This document shows positions 33,306 to 41,265 of a stretch of 64,000 nt of DNA, one piece after another. This DNA is from Streptomyces sp. NBC_01244 (lineage in GTDB: Bacteria > Actinomycetota > Actinomycetes > Streptomycetales > Streptomycetaceae): the NCBI RefSeq assembly GCF_035987325.1, contig NZ_CP108488.1, positions 558,001 to 622,000 of the forward strand. Reading direction: 5' to 3'. Position numbers and translations under genes: made by a program. The notes under the pieces are model-generated. The model saw nothing but the letters and a program-made list of their open reading frames with translations. It was not told the origin of the DNA and made no database searches. How positions within the stretch are numbered: the stretch's first letter is position 1; every line of letters starts with the position of its first letter.

Positions 33306-34577
33306 ATGCCGATGCAACCCTGGTTCACCGACGCCAAGTTGGGCATTTTCGTCCACTACGGCATCTACTCCGTCGACGGGGTCCCGGAATCCTGGTCGCT
33401 CTACAGCGGCGAGGTCCCGCGCGAGCAGTACATGCGGCAACTGGACGGTTTCACCGCCTCGGCCTACGACGCCGGCGCCTGGGCCCGCCTGTTCGCCCGC
33501 GCCGGAGCCAAGTACGCCGTGCTGACCGCCCGTCACCACGACGGGTTCGCGCTCTGGGACACCGGGCACGGCGAGCTGAACGCCGTCCGCAGCACCCCCG
33601 CCGGCCGGGACCTGGTGGCCGAGTACGCCGGGGCGCTGCGCGAGCAGGGCCTCAAAGTGGGCCTGTACTACTCGCATTCGGACTGGAGCCACCCCGACTA
33701 CGCGAGCGTGACCCACCCCGAGCCGCCGAACGACTCGGTCGCCACCCACCCGCTCGTCACCCCGGCGGACGGAGTCGACGATCCGCGGGCCTGGTCCCGG
33801 TTCCTGGCGTACCGCGACGCCCAGGTCGGCGAGCTGGTCTCCCGCTTCAGGCCCGATCTGCTGTGGTTCGACGGCGAGTGGGAGCGCAGCGAGGAGCAGT
33901 GGGGCCTGCGTGCGCTCTCCGAACGGATCCTCGACGCGAACCCCGGGACCGTCCTGAACGCACGGATGCTCAGCTACGGGGACTACGCGACTCCCGAGCA
34001 GGGAGTCCCCCTCCGGCAGCCCTCCGGACCCTGGGAACTATGCCTCACCGTGAACGAGTCCTGGGGCTTCCAGCCGCAGGACCGGGCCCACAAGTCGGTC
34101 CGCCAGCTGGTCCGTTACTTCGCCGAGACGATCGGCATGGGAGGCAACCTGCTGTTGGCCGTCGGGCCGCGCGAGGACGGCACGTTCCTCCCCGAGCAGG
34201 TGGAACGGCTGGAGGGACTCGGCGACTGGATCGCCAAGCACTCCGAGGCCGTGCACGCCACCGTCGCCGGACTCCCGGCCGGACACCACTACGGGCCGAG
34301 CACGCTGTCCGCCGACGGCCGCACGCTGTACCTGGTCTGCTTCGACCCGCCGCTCGAGGCCGTCTCCCTGCGGGGCCTGCGCAACAAGGTGCGGCGGGTC
34401 TCGGTGGTCGGCTCCGGCACCACGCTCGGGCACCGGATCACCGGTGGACTCGGCGAGGTGCCCGGCGTCCTGTGGATCGATGCCCCGGCGCCCGCCGACG
34501 TGGACGGACGGGCGACCGTGCTCGCCGTGGAGCTGGAGGGCGAGCTGGACCTGTACCGGGGCGCCGGCCGCGACTGA
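33306..34577 (+). CDS. Alpha-L-fucosidase, GH29, cytoplasmic
   Basis: 423 aa, ATG 33306 (CCAAGGGAA upstream). GH29 signatures: KLGIFVHYGIYSV, KYAVLTARHHDGFALWDT, GLYYSHSDWSHPDY and DLLWFDGEWE, with D189 as the expected nucleophile, then NESWGFQ and GGNLLLAVGPREDGTF. It removes alpha-linked L-fucose from glycans. No signal peptide, so it probably acts on imported oligosaccharides. It is the only intact gene of its locus: mutarotase and GntR stumps lie upstream and a broken AraC gene converges on it from 2 bp downstream. Confidence 0.93.
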   Translation: MPMQPWFTDAKLGIFVHYGIYSVDGVPESWSLYSGEVPREQYMRQLDGFTASAYDAGAWARLFARAGAKYAVLTARHHDGFALWDTGHGELNAVRSTPAGRDLVAEYAGALREQGLKVGLYYSHSDWSHPDYASVTHPEPPNDSVATHPLVTPADGVDDPRAWSRFLAYRDAQVGELVSRFRPDLLWFDGEWERSEEQWGLRALSERILDANPGTVLNARMLSYGDYATPEQGVPLRQPSGPWELCLTVNESWGFQPQDRAHKSVRQLVRYFAETIGMGGNLLLAVGPREDGTFLPEQVERLEGLGDWIAKHSEAVHATVAGLPAGHHYGPSTLSADGRTLYLVCFDPPLEAVSLRGLRNKVRRVSVVGSGTTLGHRITGGLGEVPGVLWIDAPAPADVDGRATVLAVELEGELDLYRGAGRD

Positions 34578-34579
34578 CA

Positions 34580-35124
34580 TCAGCCCTCGCCGCCCCGCAC
34601 ACCGCGGGGTGAGGCACCCCACTCGCGCCTGCAGGCCTTGTTGAAGGCCTGCAGGTCACCGATCCCCACGGCGTCCGCGATCGCGGCGATCGGCAGGGTG
34701 GACTCGCGCAGCAGGTGCCGGGCCCGCTCCATGTGCCGGCGGCGTACGTAGGCCACCACCGTGCTCCCGGTCTCGGCCCTGAACAGGCGCAGCAGGTGGT
34801 TGTGCGAGACGCCGGAGGCGCGGGCCACCTCCGGCGCGGTCAGCGGTTCGGCCAGGTGCGACTCGATGTGCGCCAGGGCGGCCGCGACGGCCCGGTGCGG
34901 TCGCGGCTGCCCGTCGGCCGGCCCGGCCAGGGCCGCCACACGCCACAGGGCGCCCCAGACCTCCGCGTCGGCCCGGCGCGGGGTGGCCACAGGTCGGGCA
35001 GCCGCAAGACGTCCAGGGCGCGTGTGACGCCGTGGACGCCGACGCCCAGCCCGGCCACCCGCGGCGGCGCGTCCAGGGGGACGCCGACGGTGCGGCCGGG
35101 CTCGGTCCAGTAGGTGTCGTTCAC
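34580..35124 (-). pseudogene. AraC-family regulator with internal deletion and frameshift
   Basis: The N-terminus (GTG 35124, GAAGG upstream) reads VNDTYWTEPGRTVGVPLDAP to RALDVLRLPDLW; the C-terminus in another frame reads ADAEVWGALWRV, then two AraC helix-turn-helix motifs (LTAPEVARASGVSHNHLLRL and LPIAAIADAVGIGDLQAFNK). The effector-binding cupin region between them, normally about 90 or more residues, is missing near 35000 and the frame changes there. The DNA-binding domain could still be made only from an internal start. Probably the former regulator of the fucosidase. Confidence 0.75.
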
Positions 35125-35155
35125 GTGGCGCCTTCGTCGGGACCGGAGTTACGGG

Positions 35156-35347
35156 ATGACCGTGACCGAGTCGGTCACCCTGCTGGGGACCGGTACGGCC
35201 CTGGAGTGGTCGGTGCAGGCCCAGCTGAAGGACATCCACACGGCGGCCACCGATCCGGTCGGCGAGCTGCACGTGGGGATCCCGGGCGAGCTGCTCGACG
35301 ACCTCTGCACGGTGGTAGCCGTGGACCTCGGGCCGGAGAGGCGGTAG
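35156..35347 (+). CDS. Small hypothetical protein (63 aa)
   Basis: ATG 35156 with GGAG 7 nt upstream; codons end almost always in G or C, as in true genes here. The product MTVTESVTLLGTGTALEWSV and onwards has no recognised domain. It is divergent from the AraC pseudogene and may itself be a truncated remnant. Confidence 0.4.
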   Translation: MTVTESVTLLGTGTALEWSVQAQLKDIHTAATDPVGELHVGIPGELLDDLCTVVAVDLGPERR

Positions 35348-35370
35348 CGCCGGCCAGGTGGGGGCGCCGG

Positions 35371-35913
35371 TCAGGCCGACAGGTCCAGTTCGTAGACCTG
35401 TGCGATCAGATCGGCGCCGAAGCTGTGGTGCGGCTCCTCCTCCACGAGCCGGAAGCCGGCGGCCAGGTAGATCCCGCGCGCGGCCACCAGGGTGTCGTTC
35501 GTCCACAGCCGGATCCGCTCGTACCCCGCCTCGCGGGCGAAGTCCACGCACCGTGCGACCAGGCGCGAGCCCAGGCGGTGGCCGCGGGCGGCGGGGTCCA
35601 CGAGGAGGATCCGCAGTTTGGCGGTGCCTCCCTGGTCCTCCCCGCCTTCCCCGCCCCCCTTGTTCTCTTTGTCCTCCTTGTCGGCCACGCAGAACACGCT
35701 GCCGACCCGGCGGCCGTCCAGTTCGGCGATCCAGGCCGACTCGCGGGAGGGATCGCGGCCGGCCGCGTAGTCCGCGACGATCCGCGCGACCAGGGCCTCG
35801 AAGCTGGTGTCCCAGCCGAATTCCTTCGCGTACTGCTCGCCGTGGGCCATCACCACCCAGCCGAGATCGCCCGGCTCCCCCAGCGGCCGGATCACCGCAC
35901 GGACCTCATTCAT
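35371..35913 (-). CDS. GNAT-family N-acetyltransferase with acidic insert
   Basis: 180 aa, ATG 35913 (GGAGAGAGGG upstream). Acetyl-CoA site: LRILLVDPAARGHRLGSRLVARCVDFARE (R/H-x-x-G-x-G as RGHRLGSRL), then LWTNDTLVAARGIYLAAGFRLVEEE. A charged low-complexity insert KEDKENKGGGEGGEDQGG sits before the CoA-binding strand, where relatives have a short loop. Divergent from the TetR-SRPBCC gene. Confidence 0.85.
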   Translation of the reverse strand: MNEVRAVIRPLGEPGDLGWVVMAHGEQYAKEFGWDTSFEALVARIVADYAAGRDPSRESAWIAELDGRRVGSVFCVADKEDKENKGGGEGGEDQGGTAKLRILLVDPAARGHRLGSRLVARCVDFAREAGYERIRLWTNDTLVAARGIYLAAGFRLVEEEPHHSFGADLIAQVYELDLSA

Positions 35914-35952
35914 GGGGACCCTCTCTCCACCACCGCCGAACCGCCGGCGAGC

Positions 35953-35974
35953 TACTGAAACGACTGTTTCAGTA
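35953..35974. promoter_or_regulatory. TetR-type operator palindrome
   Basis: TACTGAAAC and GTTTCAGTA are perfect 9-bp inverted arms around GACT. It overlaps the -35 region of the rightward TetR-SRPBCC gene, so autoregulation is likely; it is also 40 bp from the divergent GNAT start. Confidence 0.75.
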
Positions 35975-35978
35975 AAGC

Positions 35979-35984
35979 ATAATG
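35979..35984 (+). promoter_or_regulatory. -10 box for leaderless TetR-SRPBCC mRNA
   Basis: CATAAT lies 5 nt before the GTG at 35990, with CTGAAA/TGAAAC as a -35-like element inside the operator. Confidence 0.5.
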
Positions 35985-35989
35985 TCCGT

Positions 35990-37138
35990 GTGACGCCTTC
36001 CGCCCGTGACGACTCCGCCCACGCGAATTCCGCCCGCACCGATTCCGCCCGCAAGCAGCAGCTCCTGGAGCTGGCCTACGCGCACGTGCTCGACCACGGG
36101 CTGGCTGACATGTCCCTGCGCCCCCTGGCCGAGGCGATCGGCAGCAGCCCGCGCGTCCTGCTCTTCCTCTTCGGCAGCAAGGACGCCCTGGTGCAGGCGC
36201 TGCTCGCGCGGGCCCGGCAGGACGAGACGGGGATGCTCGAAGCCGCACGCGCGGCCCGGCCGGAGCACGGGCTCGCCCGCACGGGCGAGCTGGTGTGGAG
36301 CTGGCTGGCCGCCCCGGGACACCGCAAGGTCCTCACCCTCTGGGTCGAGGGCTACTCGCGTTCGCTGAGCGGTGGCACGGGACCCTGGGCGGGCTTCGCG
36401 GAGCGGACGATCGCCGACTGGCTGGAGGTCTTCGCCGCCGCCCAGCCACCGGCGCACCGCGACACGCCCGAGGGGCTCGCCGAACGCACCCTGCTGCTCT
36501 CGATCCTGCGCGGGGCCCTGCTGGATCTGCTGGCGAGCCGCGACGAGCGGCGCACCACGGCGGCCGTGACCGCCCACCTCCGCACCCTGGAGGCCCCGGC
36601 CGACGGCACACCGGCGCACCGGGACCGGTCCGAGAACGGGTCCACCGGCAGGACCGACCGTGCCGCCCGGACGATCGCGGCGCCGCGGGCGGCCGTCTAC
36701 GCCGCCCTCCTCGACCGCGAGGCCCTCGAAGCCTGGCTCCCGCCGGACGGCATGAGCGGGCGGATCGAGCGGTGGGACCCGCGGCCCGGCGGCGGCTTCC
36801 GGATGGTCCTCACCTACCTGGATCCTGCCGAGAATCCCGCCGAGAGCCCCGGCAAAACCTCCGACGCGACCGACGTGGTCGACGTACGGTTCACCGGCCT
36901 CGTGCCGCCGGAACGCGTGGTGCAGCAGGCCGTGTTCGTGTCCGACGACCCGTCGTACGCCGGCACCATGACGATGACCTGGCACCTCGCCGCCTCCGGC
37001 TCCGGTGAGGGCACCGAGGTGACCGTGACCGCCACGGACGTACCGCCGGGCATCGACCGCGCGGACCACGAGGCGGGCATCGCCTCCTCGCTGGCCCATC
37101 TGGCGTCGTACGTCGAAGCGGCCCGACGGCCTGGCTGA
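35990..37138 (+). CDS. TetR regulator fused to an SRPBCC (AHSA1-like) domain
   Basis: 382 aa from GTG 35990. Residues about 22-70 form the TetR helix-turn-helix (LAYAHVLDHGLADMSLRPLA, GSSPRVLLFLFGSKDALVQA), followed by a ligand/dimer helical region to about 205 and a Ser/Arg linker. Residues about 222-380 are an SRPBCC domain: ARTIAAPRAAVYAALLDREAL, AWLPPDGMSGRIERWDPRPGG, FTGLVPPERVVQ, TMTWHLAAS, GTEVTVTATDVP. SRPBCC domains bind hydrophobic ligands, so the fusion may join sensing to DNA binding. The N-terminus has a DSAHANSARTDSAR repeat. No stop or frame change is seen between the domains, so the fusion is real in this sequence. Confidence 0.88.
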   Translation: MTPSARDDSAHANSARTDSARKQQLLELAYAHVLDHGLADMSLRPLAEAIGSSPRVLLFLFGSKDALVQALLARARQDETGMLEAARAARPEHGLARTGELVWSWLAAPGHRKVLTLWVEGYSRSLSGGTGPWAGFAERTIADWLEVFAAAQPPAHRDTPEGLAERTLLLSILRGALLDLLASRDERRTTAAVTAHLRTLEAPADGTPAHRDRSENGSTGRTDRAARTIAAPRAAVYAALLDREALEAWLPPDGMSGRIERWDPRPGGGFRMVLTYLDPAENPAESPGKTSDATDVVDVRFTGLVPPERVVQQAVFVSDDPSYAGTMTMTWHLAASGSGEGTEVTVTATDVPPGIDRADHEAGIASSLAHLASYVEAARRPG

Positions 37139-37147
37139 GGGTCGGCG

Positions 37148-38611
37148 CTACTTGCCCACCGCGGTGGCGGTCGTTTCCGCCGAGGGCCCCGACTGGTCCC
37201 GGAGTTCGAGCCGCTGCGGCCGGAGGGCGGGGATCAGCGCGGCGATGGCACCGGACAGCAGGGCGAAACCGCCGCCCATCAGCAGGCCGGTGCGGAAGCC
37301 CGCCTCGGAGGTGAAGGTGAACCCGCCGGCCGTGGTGGTCATCTGGGCCAGGACCACACCGACGACGGCGGCGCCGACGGAGGTGCCCAGGGACCGCATG
37401 AGGGCGTTGAAGCCGTTGGCCGCCCCGGTTTCCGTCAGGGGTACCGCGCTCATGATCAGAGCGGGCATGGCTCCGTAGGCGAGGGCGACACCGCTGTTGA
37501 TGACCATGACGGCGACCATCAGCCCGGCGGCCGTGCCGGAGAAGAGGAGCGCGACCCCGTAGCCCGCGGCCAGGACGAGCGCTCCGCTGACGAGGGTGAC
37601 CTTCGGGCCGTGCGTGTTGGTGAGCTTGCCCCCGAGGGGGGACACGGCCATCATCATCAGCCCGCCGGGGAGCATCCACAGGCCGGCCGCCAGCATGGAC
37701 TGACCCAGGCCATAGCCGGTGGCGGCGGGGAACTGCAGCAGTTGCGGGACCACCAGCATGCCGGCGTACATGCCGAAGCCGATGGAGACCGAGGCGAGGT
37801 TGGTCAGCAGGACGCGCGGGCGGACCGTGGTGCGCAGGTCGACCAGCGGGTCGGTGGTGCGCCATTCGAACCACCCCCAGGCGGCCAGGACCACCACGGC
37901 GGTGGCGATCAGCCCGAGGGTGGTGGCCGAGCCCCAGCCCCAGTCGGCGCCCTTGGACACGAACAGCAGCAGGGACACCAGGCCCGCCGCGAGGCCCAGC
38001 GCGCCGACCGCGTCGAAGCGCTGCCCCTTGGCCGCGCCCGAGCCCTCGGGTACGAAGGCCACGATCATGACGGCGACGCAGCCGGCGAGCGCCGCGGACC
38101 CCCAGAACAGGAAGCGCCAGCTCGCGTACTGGGCGACGGCCGCGGAGACCGGGAGGCCGATGCCGCCGCCGATGCCCATGGAGGCGCTCACGAGGGCGAT
38201 GGAGGAACTGAGCTTCTCCGCGGGGAGGATGTCGCGGAGCAGGGCGATGCCCAGCGGGATCATGCCCATGCCGATGCCCTGCAGGCCGCGCCCGACGATC
38301 ATTTGGACGACGCCGCCCGCCAGCGCGCACACCACCGATCCGACGATCAGCGGTATGCAGCAGGCCAGGAGCATGCGGCGCTTGCCGAGCATGTCGCCCA
38401 GGCGCCCGCTGATCGGTACGCACACGCCGGCGACCAGGAGGGTCGCGGTGACGACCCAGGCGGCGTTGGAGTGGGAGGTGTGGAGGATGTTCGGCAGGTC
38501 GGCCAGCAGTGGCGTGACCAGTGTCTGCATGACGGCTGCGGCGATGCCCGCGAGGGCGAGCGTCGCGATCACCTTGCCGGTGCGGGGGGCGGCCGTGGGC
38601 GGCTGTCGCAT
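37148..38611 (-). CDS. MFS drug-efflux transporter, DHA2 (14-TMS) type
   Basis: 487 aa from ATG 38611. About 14 helices; motif A GRLGDMLGKRRMLL after TM2, WVVTATLLVAG, GRGLQGIGMGMIPLGIALLRDILP, and motif-C-like GGGIGLPVSAAVAQYASWRFLF. DHA2 pumps export drugs or dyes by proton antiport. The divergent TetR gene at 38770 is its likely repressor, with repeated operator-like sites in the 158-bp gap. Confidence 0.92.
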   Translation of the reverse strand: MRQPPTAAPRTGKVIATLALAGIAAAVMQTLVTPLLADLPNILHTSHSNAAWVVTATLLVAGVCVPISGRLGDMLGKRRMLLACCIPLIVGSVVCALAGGVVQMIVGRGLQGIGMGMIPLGIALLRDILPAEKLSSSIALVSASMGIGGGIGLPVSAAVAQYASWRFLFWGSAALAGCVAVMIVAFVPEGSGAAKGQRFDAVGALGLAAGLVSLLLFVSKGADWGWGSATTLGLIATAVVVLAAWGWFEWRTTDPLVDLRTTVRPRVLLTNLASVSIGFGMYAGMLVVPQLLQFPAATGYGLGQSMLAAGLWMLPGGLMMMAVSPLGGKLTNTHGPKVTLVSGALVLAAGYGVALLFSGTAAGLMVAVMVINSGVALAYGAMPALIMSAVPLTETGAANGFNALMRSLGTSVGAAVVGVVLAQMTTTAGGFTFTSEAGFRTGLLMGGGFALLSGAIAALIPALRPQRLELRDQSGPSAETTATAVGK

Positions 38612-38698
38612 GAAAGGTCCTAGGGGGTGTCTTGTCGGTCGCGCCGCGGGCCCGGCGATGCGCGGGCACGAGGTCGGCCCACACCACAATCAGTAGTC

Positions 38699-38755
38699 AA
38701 CTATCAGTTCGCGGTGTGCGACGTGTCAACCGGATCCGATCGCCGACTATCAGTT
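38699..38755. promoter_or_regulatory. Two operator-like sites ACTATCAGTT
   Basis: AACTATCAGTT (38699-38709) is a perfect 4-bp-arm palindrome around ATC; GACTATCAGTT (38745-38755) repeats it 46 bp on. A third related ATCAGTAGTCA lies just left. They flank the promoter zone between the MFS pump and its TetR gene and are probable TetR binding sites. Confidence 0.6.
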
Positions 38756-38756
38756 G

Positions 38757-38762
38757 TATTCT
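38757..38762 (+). promoter_or_regulatory. -10 box for leaderless TetR mRNA
   Basis: TATTCT ends 7 nt before the GTG at 38770 and abuts the second operator-like site. Confidence 0.5.
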
Positions 38763-38769
38763 CGGCAGC

Positions 38770-39387
38770 GTGCCGACCGAAAGCCCCAAACCCCTGCGCG
38801 CCGACGCCGTGCGCAACATCGAGAAGATCGTCAGAGCGGCACGCGGCGTGTACGCCGAGCTGGGACCCGACGCGCCGCTCGACGAGATCGCGCGGCGGGC
38901 CGGGGTGGGGATCGCCACGCTCTTCCGCCGCTTCCCGGACAAGGCCGCCCTGCTCCGGGCCGTACTCGACCAGCAGTTCACGCAGGACGTCCTGCCCGCC
39001 ATCGACCGCGGGCTGGCCGACGAGGACCCCCGCCGCGGCCTGACCGCCGTACTGGAAGCCGCCCTGACCTCGGCGGCCGACGAGTACCACGTGCTGACGG
39101 CCGCGCGGAACGCCGGCGTCCTCTCCGCGGAGACCAGCGCCCGGTTCTTCGACGCGCTCGACCCGCTGGTGACCCGGGGTCAGCAGGCCGGGGTGATCCG
39201 GGGGGACCTCGTGCCCGACGACCTGAAGAGGATCATGAGCATGCTCGTCAGCGTGCTGTGGACCATGGACCCCGCCGAGGAGGGCTGGCGCCGCTACGTG
39301 ACCCTCGTCATGGACGGCCTGAGCCCGGCCGCGGCCACCCCCCTGCCCCACCCGGCTCCCCCGCTGCTGCGCCGGCCGCAGGAGTGA
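38770..39387 (+). CDS. TetR-family regulator of the adjacent MFS pump
   Basis: 205 aa, GTG 38770. Helix-turn-helix: NIEKIVRAARGVYAELGPDA, PLDEIARRAGVGIATLFRRFPDKAALLRAV. The rest is a helical TetR_C domain (SBDR-type). GTG start fits the -10 box 7 nt upstream and lack of ribosome site. Divergent from the MFS transporter, so likely represses it and itself. Confidence 0.9.
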   Translation: MPTESPKPLRADAVRNIEKIVRAARGVYAELGPDAPLDEIARRAGVGIATLFRRFPDKAALLRAVLDQQFTQDVLPAIDRGLADEDPRRGLTAVLEAALTSAADEYHVLTAARNAGVLSAETSARFFDALDPLVTRGQQAGVIRGDLVPDDLKRIMSMLVSVLWTMDPAEEGWRRYVTLVMDGLSPAAATPLPHPAPPLLRRPQE

Positions 39388-39460
39388 CGTCCTCCGGGCC
39401 GTAGCGCCCTGCGGCGCAGGTCGAGGCGGAGCAGGGTGTTGCCGCCGCGGCCGGCGCGGA

Positions 39461-40396
39461 TCAGTTCTTGCGGCGGGCGGCCCAGACGGCGCGCTCGGTG
39501 CGTACGGCGAGGTCGTCGCGGCGCAGGATGCTCTCGGGGCCGTCGGTGTCGAGCAGCCGGTCGAGCGCGGCGAGGTCCTCGGGCCCGAGGGTGTCGACGA
39601 TGCTGCGGCGGAGGCGCTGCAGGCTGCCGAGGGCGTACGCGCCGACCGCTGCGCTGCGGGAGCCCTCGATGTTCACGTCGATCACGCGGTCGCCGTCGAG
39701 GGTGAATCCGGCCGAGGTGAGCTTCGGTCCCCAGTCGGCGCCGCGGTGGGGCACGTGGTCGGCGTGGTAGCTCTCGCTCGCGGTGTGGCAGCGATCCTCC
39801 AGTCCGGGCCGGCCTTCGGGGGCGTCCGCGGGCAGGAAGCGGGGGAAGCCCGCCAGCTCGACGACGGCGAACAGTCCGCCGGGGGCGAGCCGGTCCCGGA
39901 CCGTGCGCAGGGCCTGGTCCGGGTCGGCCATGTGGTGCATCGAGGCCGAGGCCCACACCAGGTCCGGCGTACCGAGGTCGGGCCACACGGTCTCGTCGAG
40001 GTCTGCCTGCACGGTGCGGACGCGGTCTTCGACCCCCCGGGCGCACGCCTTCTCCCTCAAGCGCTGCAGGTGCCCCGCCGAGGAGTCGACGGCGGTGACG
40101 TGCGCGTCGGGGAACCGGTCGAGCAGGGCGAAGGTGCCGGCTCCCGTGCCGCAGCCCAGGTCCACGACGTGGCGCGGGGGCTCGCGCAGGGGCAGCCAGG
40201 TGGTGATGTCGGCGATGTGCTCGGCGAGGACTTCCGCGTCCAGGTCGAGGATCTCCGCCTGGCCCTCGAGGTCGTCGCGGGTGTGGCCGTGCCCGGCCGC
40301 CGGGCCGTGGTCGCGGTCGTGGCCGTGGTGGCCGTGACCGTGGAGTCGGTGGGCGTCGTCGTGGCCGTGCCGGGGTGCGTGCTGTGCGCGGGTCAT
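39461..40396 (-). CDS. SAM-dependent methyltransferase with His-rich N-terminal tail
   Basis: 311 aa, ATG 40396 with a TACCGT -10 box 6 nt upstream. Residues 1-40 are His/Gly/Asp rich (HGHDDAHRLHGHGHHGHDRD), then a class I methyltransferase: HVVDLGCGTGAGTFALLDRF (motif I), VTAVDSSAGHLQRL, DLVWASASMHHMADP, LAPGGLFAVVELAG. The tail could bind metal ions such as Ni or Zn. Its DNA consists of GTGGCC-type repeats on the opposite strand, so it may be a microsatellite expansion rather than a selected domain. Substrate unknown. Confidence 0.85.
   Translation of the reverse strand: MTRAQHAPRHGHDDAHRLHGHGHHGHDRDHGPAAGHGHTRDDLEGQAEILDLDAEVLAEHIADITTWLPLREPPRHVVDLGCGTGAGTFALLDRFPDAHVTAVDSSAGHLQRLREKACARGVEDRVRTVQADLDETVWPDLGTPDLVWASASMHHMADPDQALRTVRDRLAPGGLFAVVELAGFPRFLPADAPEGRPGLEDRCHTASESYHADHVPHRGADWGPKLTSAGFTLDGDRVIDVNIEGSRSAAVGAYALGSLQRLRRSIVDTLGPEDLAALDRLLDTDGPESILRRDDLAVRTERAVWAARRKN
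40281..40370. repeat. Degenerate GTGGCC/GTCGTG repeat region coding the His-rich tail
   Basis: On the + strand the region is a run of GTGGCCGTG-like hexamers and trimers. Read leftward it encodes Gly-His repeats of the methyltransferase N-terminus. Confidence 0.6.
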
Positions 40397-40536
40397 GGCT
40401 CCACGGTAGGACGCCCATGCGCTTGCCGCATTGATTCTTGCCGGTTAGGCAAGAAGATGGCCCCGCTGCCCCCGGGACGCGCAAGACGCCCGGGCGCGGC
40501 ACCCCGTACGGGACAGAGTGGGCCCACCGCGCATCG

Positions 40537-41160
40537 TCAATGACCCGGGTCCTGAGCAGCACCTTCGCCGCTCCCGTCGCCTCCCCCGTCGCCGGTACCG
40601 TTGTCCCGCTGGTGGCCGCGGCGGGCGTCCCGGTCGAAGATTCCCAGGATCTCGCACGGTCCGCCCTCGGCGCCGATCGCGTGCGGCATCATCGTGGGGA
40701 ACTCCGCGGCCTGGTTGGTCTCGATCCGGAAGCGGCGGTGCCCCAGCATCAGGATCGCGGTGCCGGACAGGACGACGAGCCATTCGCGCCCGGGGTGCGC
40801 GCGCATGCGGGAGGGGTTGTCCGGTGGCGGCTCGGTCATGCGCTGGCGAATGACCGTCATGCCCGGTTCGCCCTTGATCGGCCAGCGCATCTGCCCGCGA
40901 GCGGCGTCGATCATCGGGCTGGTGACGACATCGTCGGTCGCGGTCTCCACGAGCTGGTCCAAGGTGGTGTCCAGCGCGCGGGCGAGCGTGACCAGGCTGT
41001 CCAGCGCCAGGCGGCGCTGGCCGTTCTCGATGCGGCTGAGCGTGGACTGGCTGAGCCGGGCGCGTGTGGCCAGTTCCTCCAGGGACCAGCCCTGCGCCAC
41101 CCGCAGCGCGCGGATGCGCTTGCGTACCAGGCTGTCCAGGTCGCCATCTTCTTGCGTCAT
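40537..41160 (-). CDS. XRE-type regulator with C-terminal cupin
   Basis: 207 aa, ATG 41160. Helix-turn-helix RKRIRALRVAQGWSLEELAT, ARLSQSTLSRIENGQRRLAL near residues 15-60, then a small beta-barrel cupin (HPGREWLVVLSGTAILMLGH, FRIETNQAAEFPTMMPHAIG). The C-terminus is Gly/Asp-rich low complexity. Cupin-XRE proteins sense small ligands. It is divergent from the flavoprotein at 41266 and probably regulates it. -10 box TACAAT at 41168-41173 lies 7 nt from the ATG: leaderless. Confidence 0.9.
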   Translation of the reverse strand: MTQEDGDLDSLVRKRIRALRVAQGWSLEELATRARLSQSTLSRIENGQRRLALDSLVTLARALDTTLDQLVETATDDVVTSPMIDAARGQMRWPIKGEPGMTVIRQRMTEPPPDNPSRMRAHPGREWLVVLSGTAILMLGHRRFRIETNQAAEFPTMMPHAIGAEGGPCEILGIFDRDARRGHQRDNGTGDGGGDGSGEGAAQDPGH

Positions 41161-41167
41161 AGGCAAC

Positions 41168-41173
41168 ATTGTA
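41168..41173 (-). promoter_or_regulatory. -10 box TACAAT of the XRE-cupin gene
   Basis: Near-consensus hexamer ending 7 nt before the ATG at 41160; no ribosome site, so leaderless. Confidence 0.6.
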
Positions 41174-41265
41174 TGCCCGTCCTGCAAGTCGCGGTTAGCG
41201 TCGGTGCAGACGGCCCCGGACCACCGGGCCGGTACGAAGGAACATCCAGAAGGGAACCCGACGAC

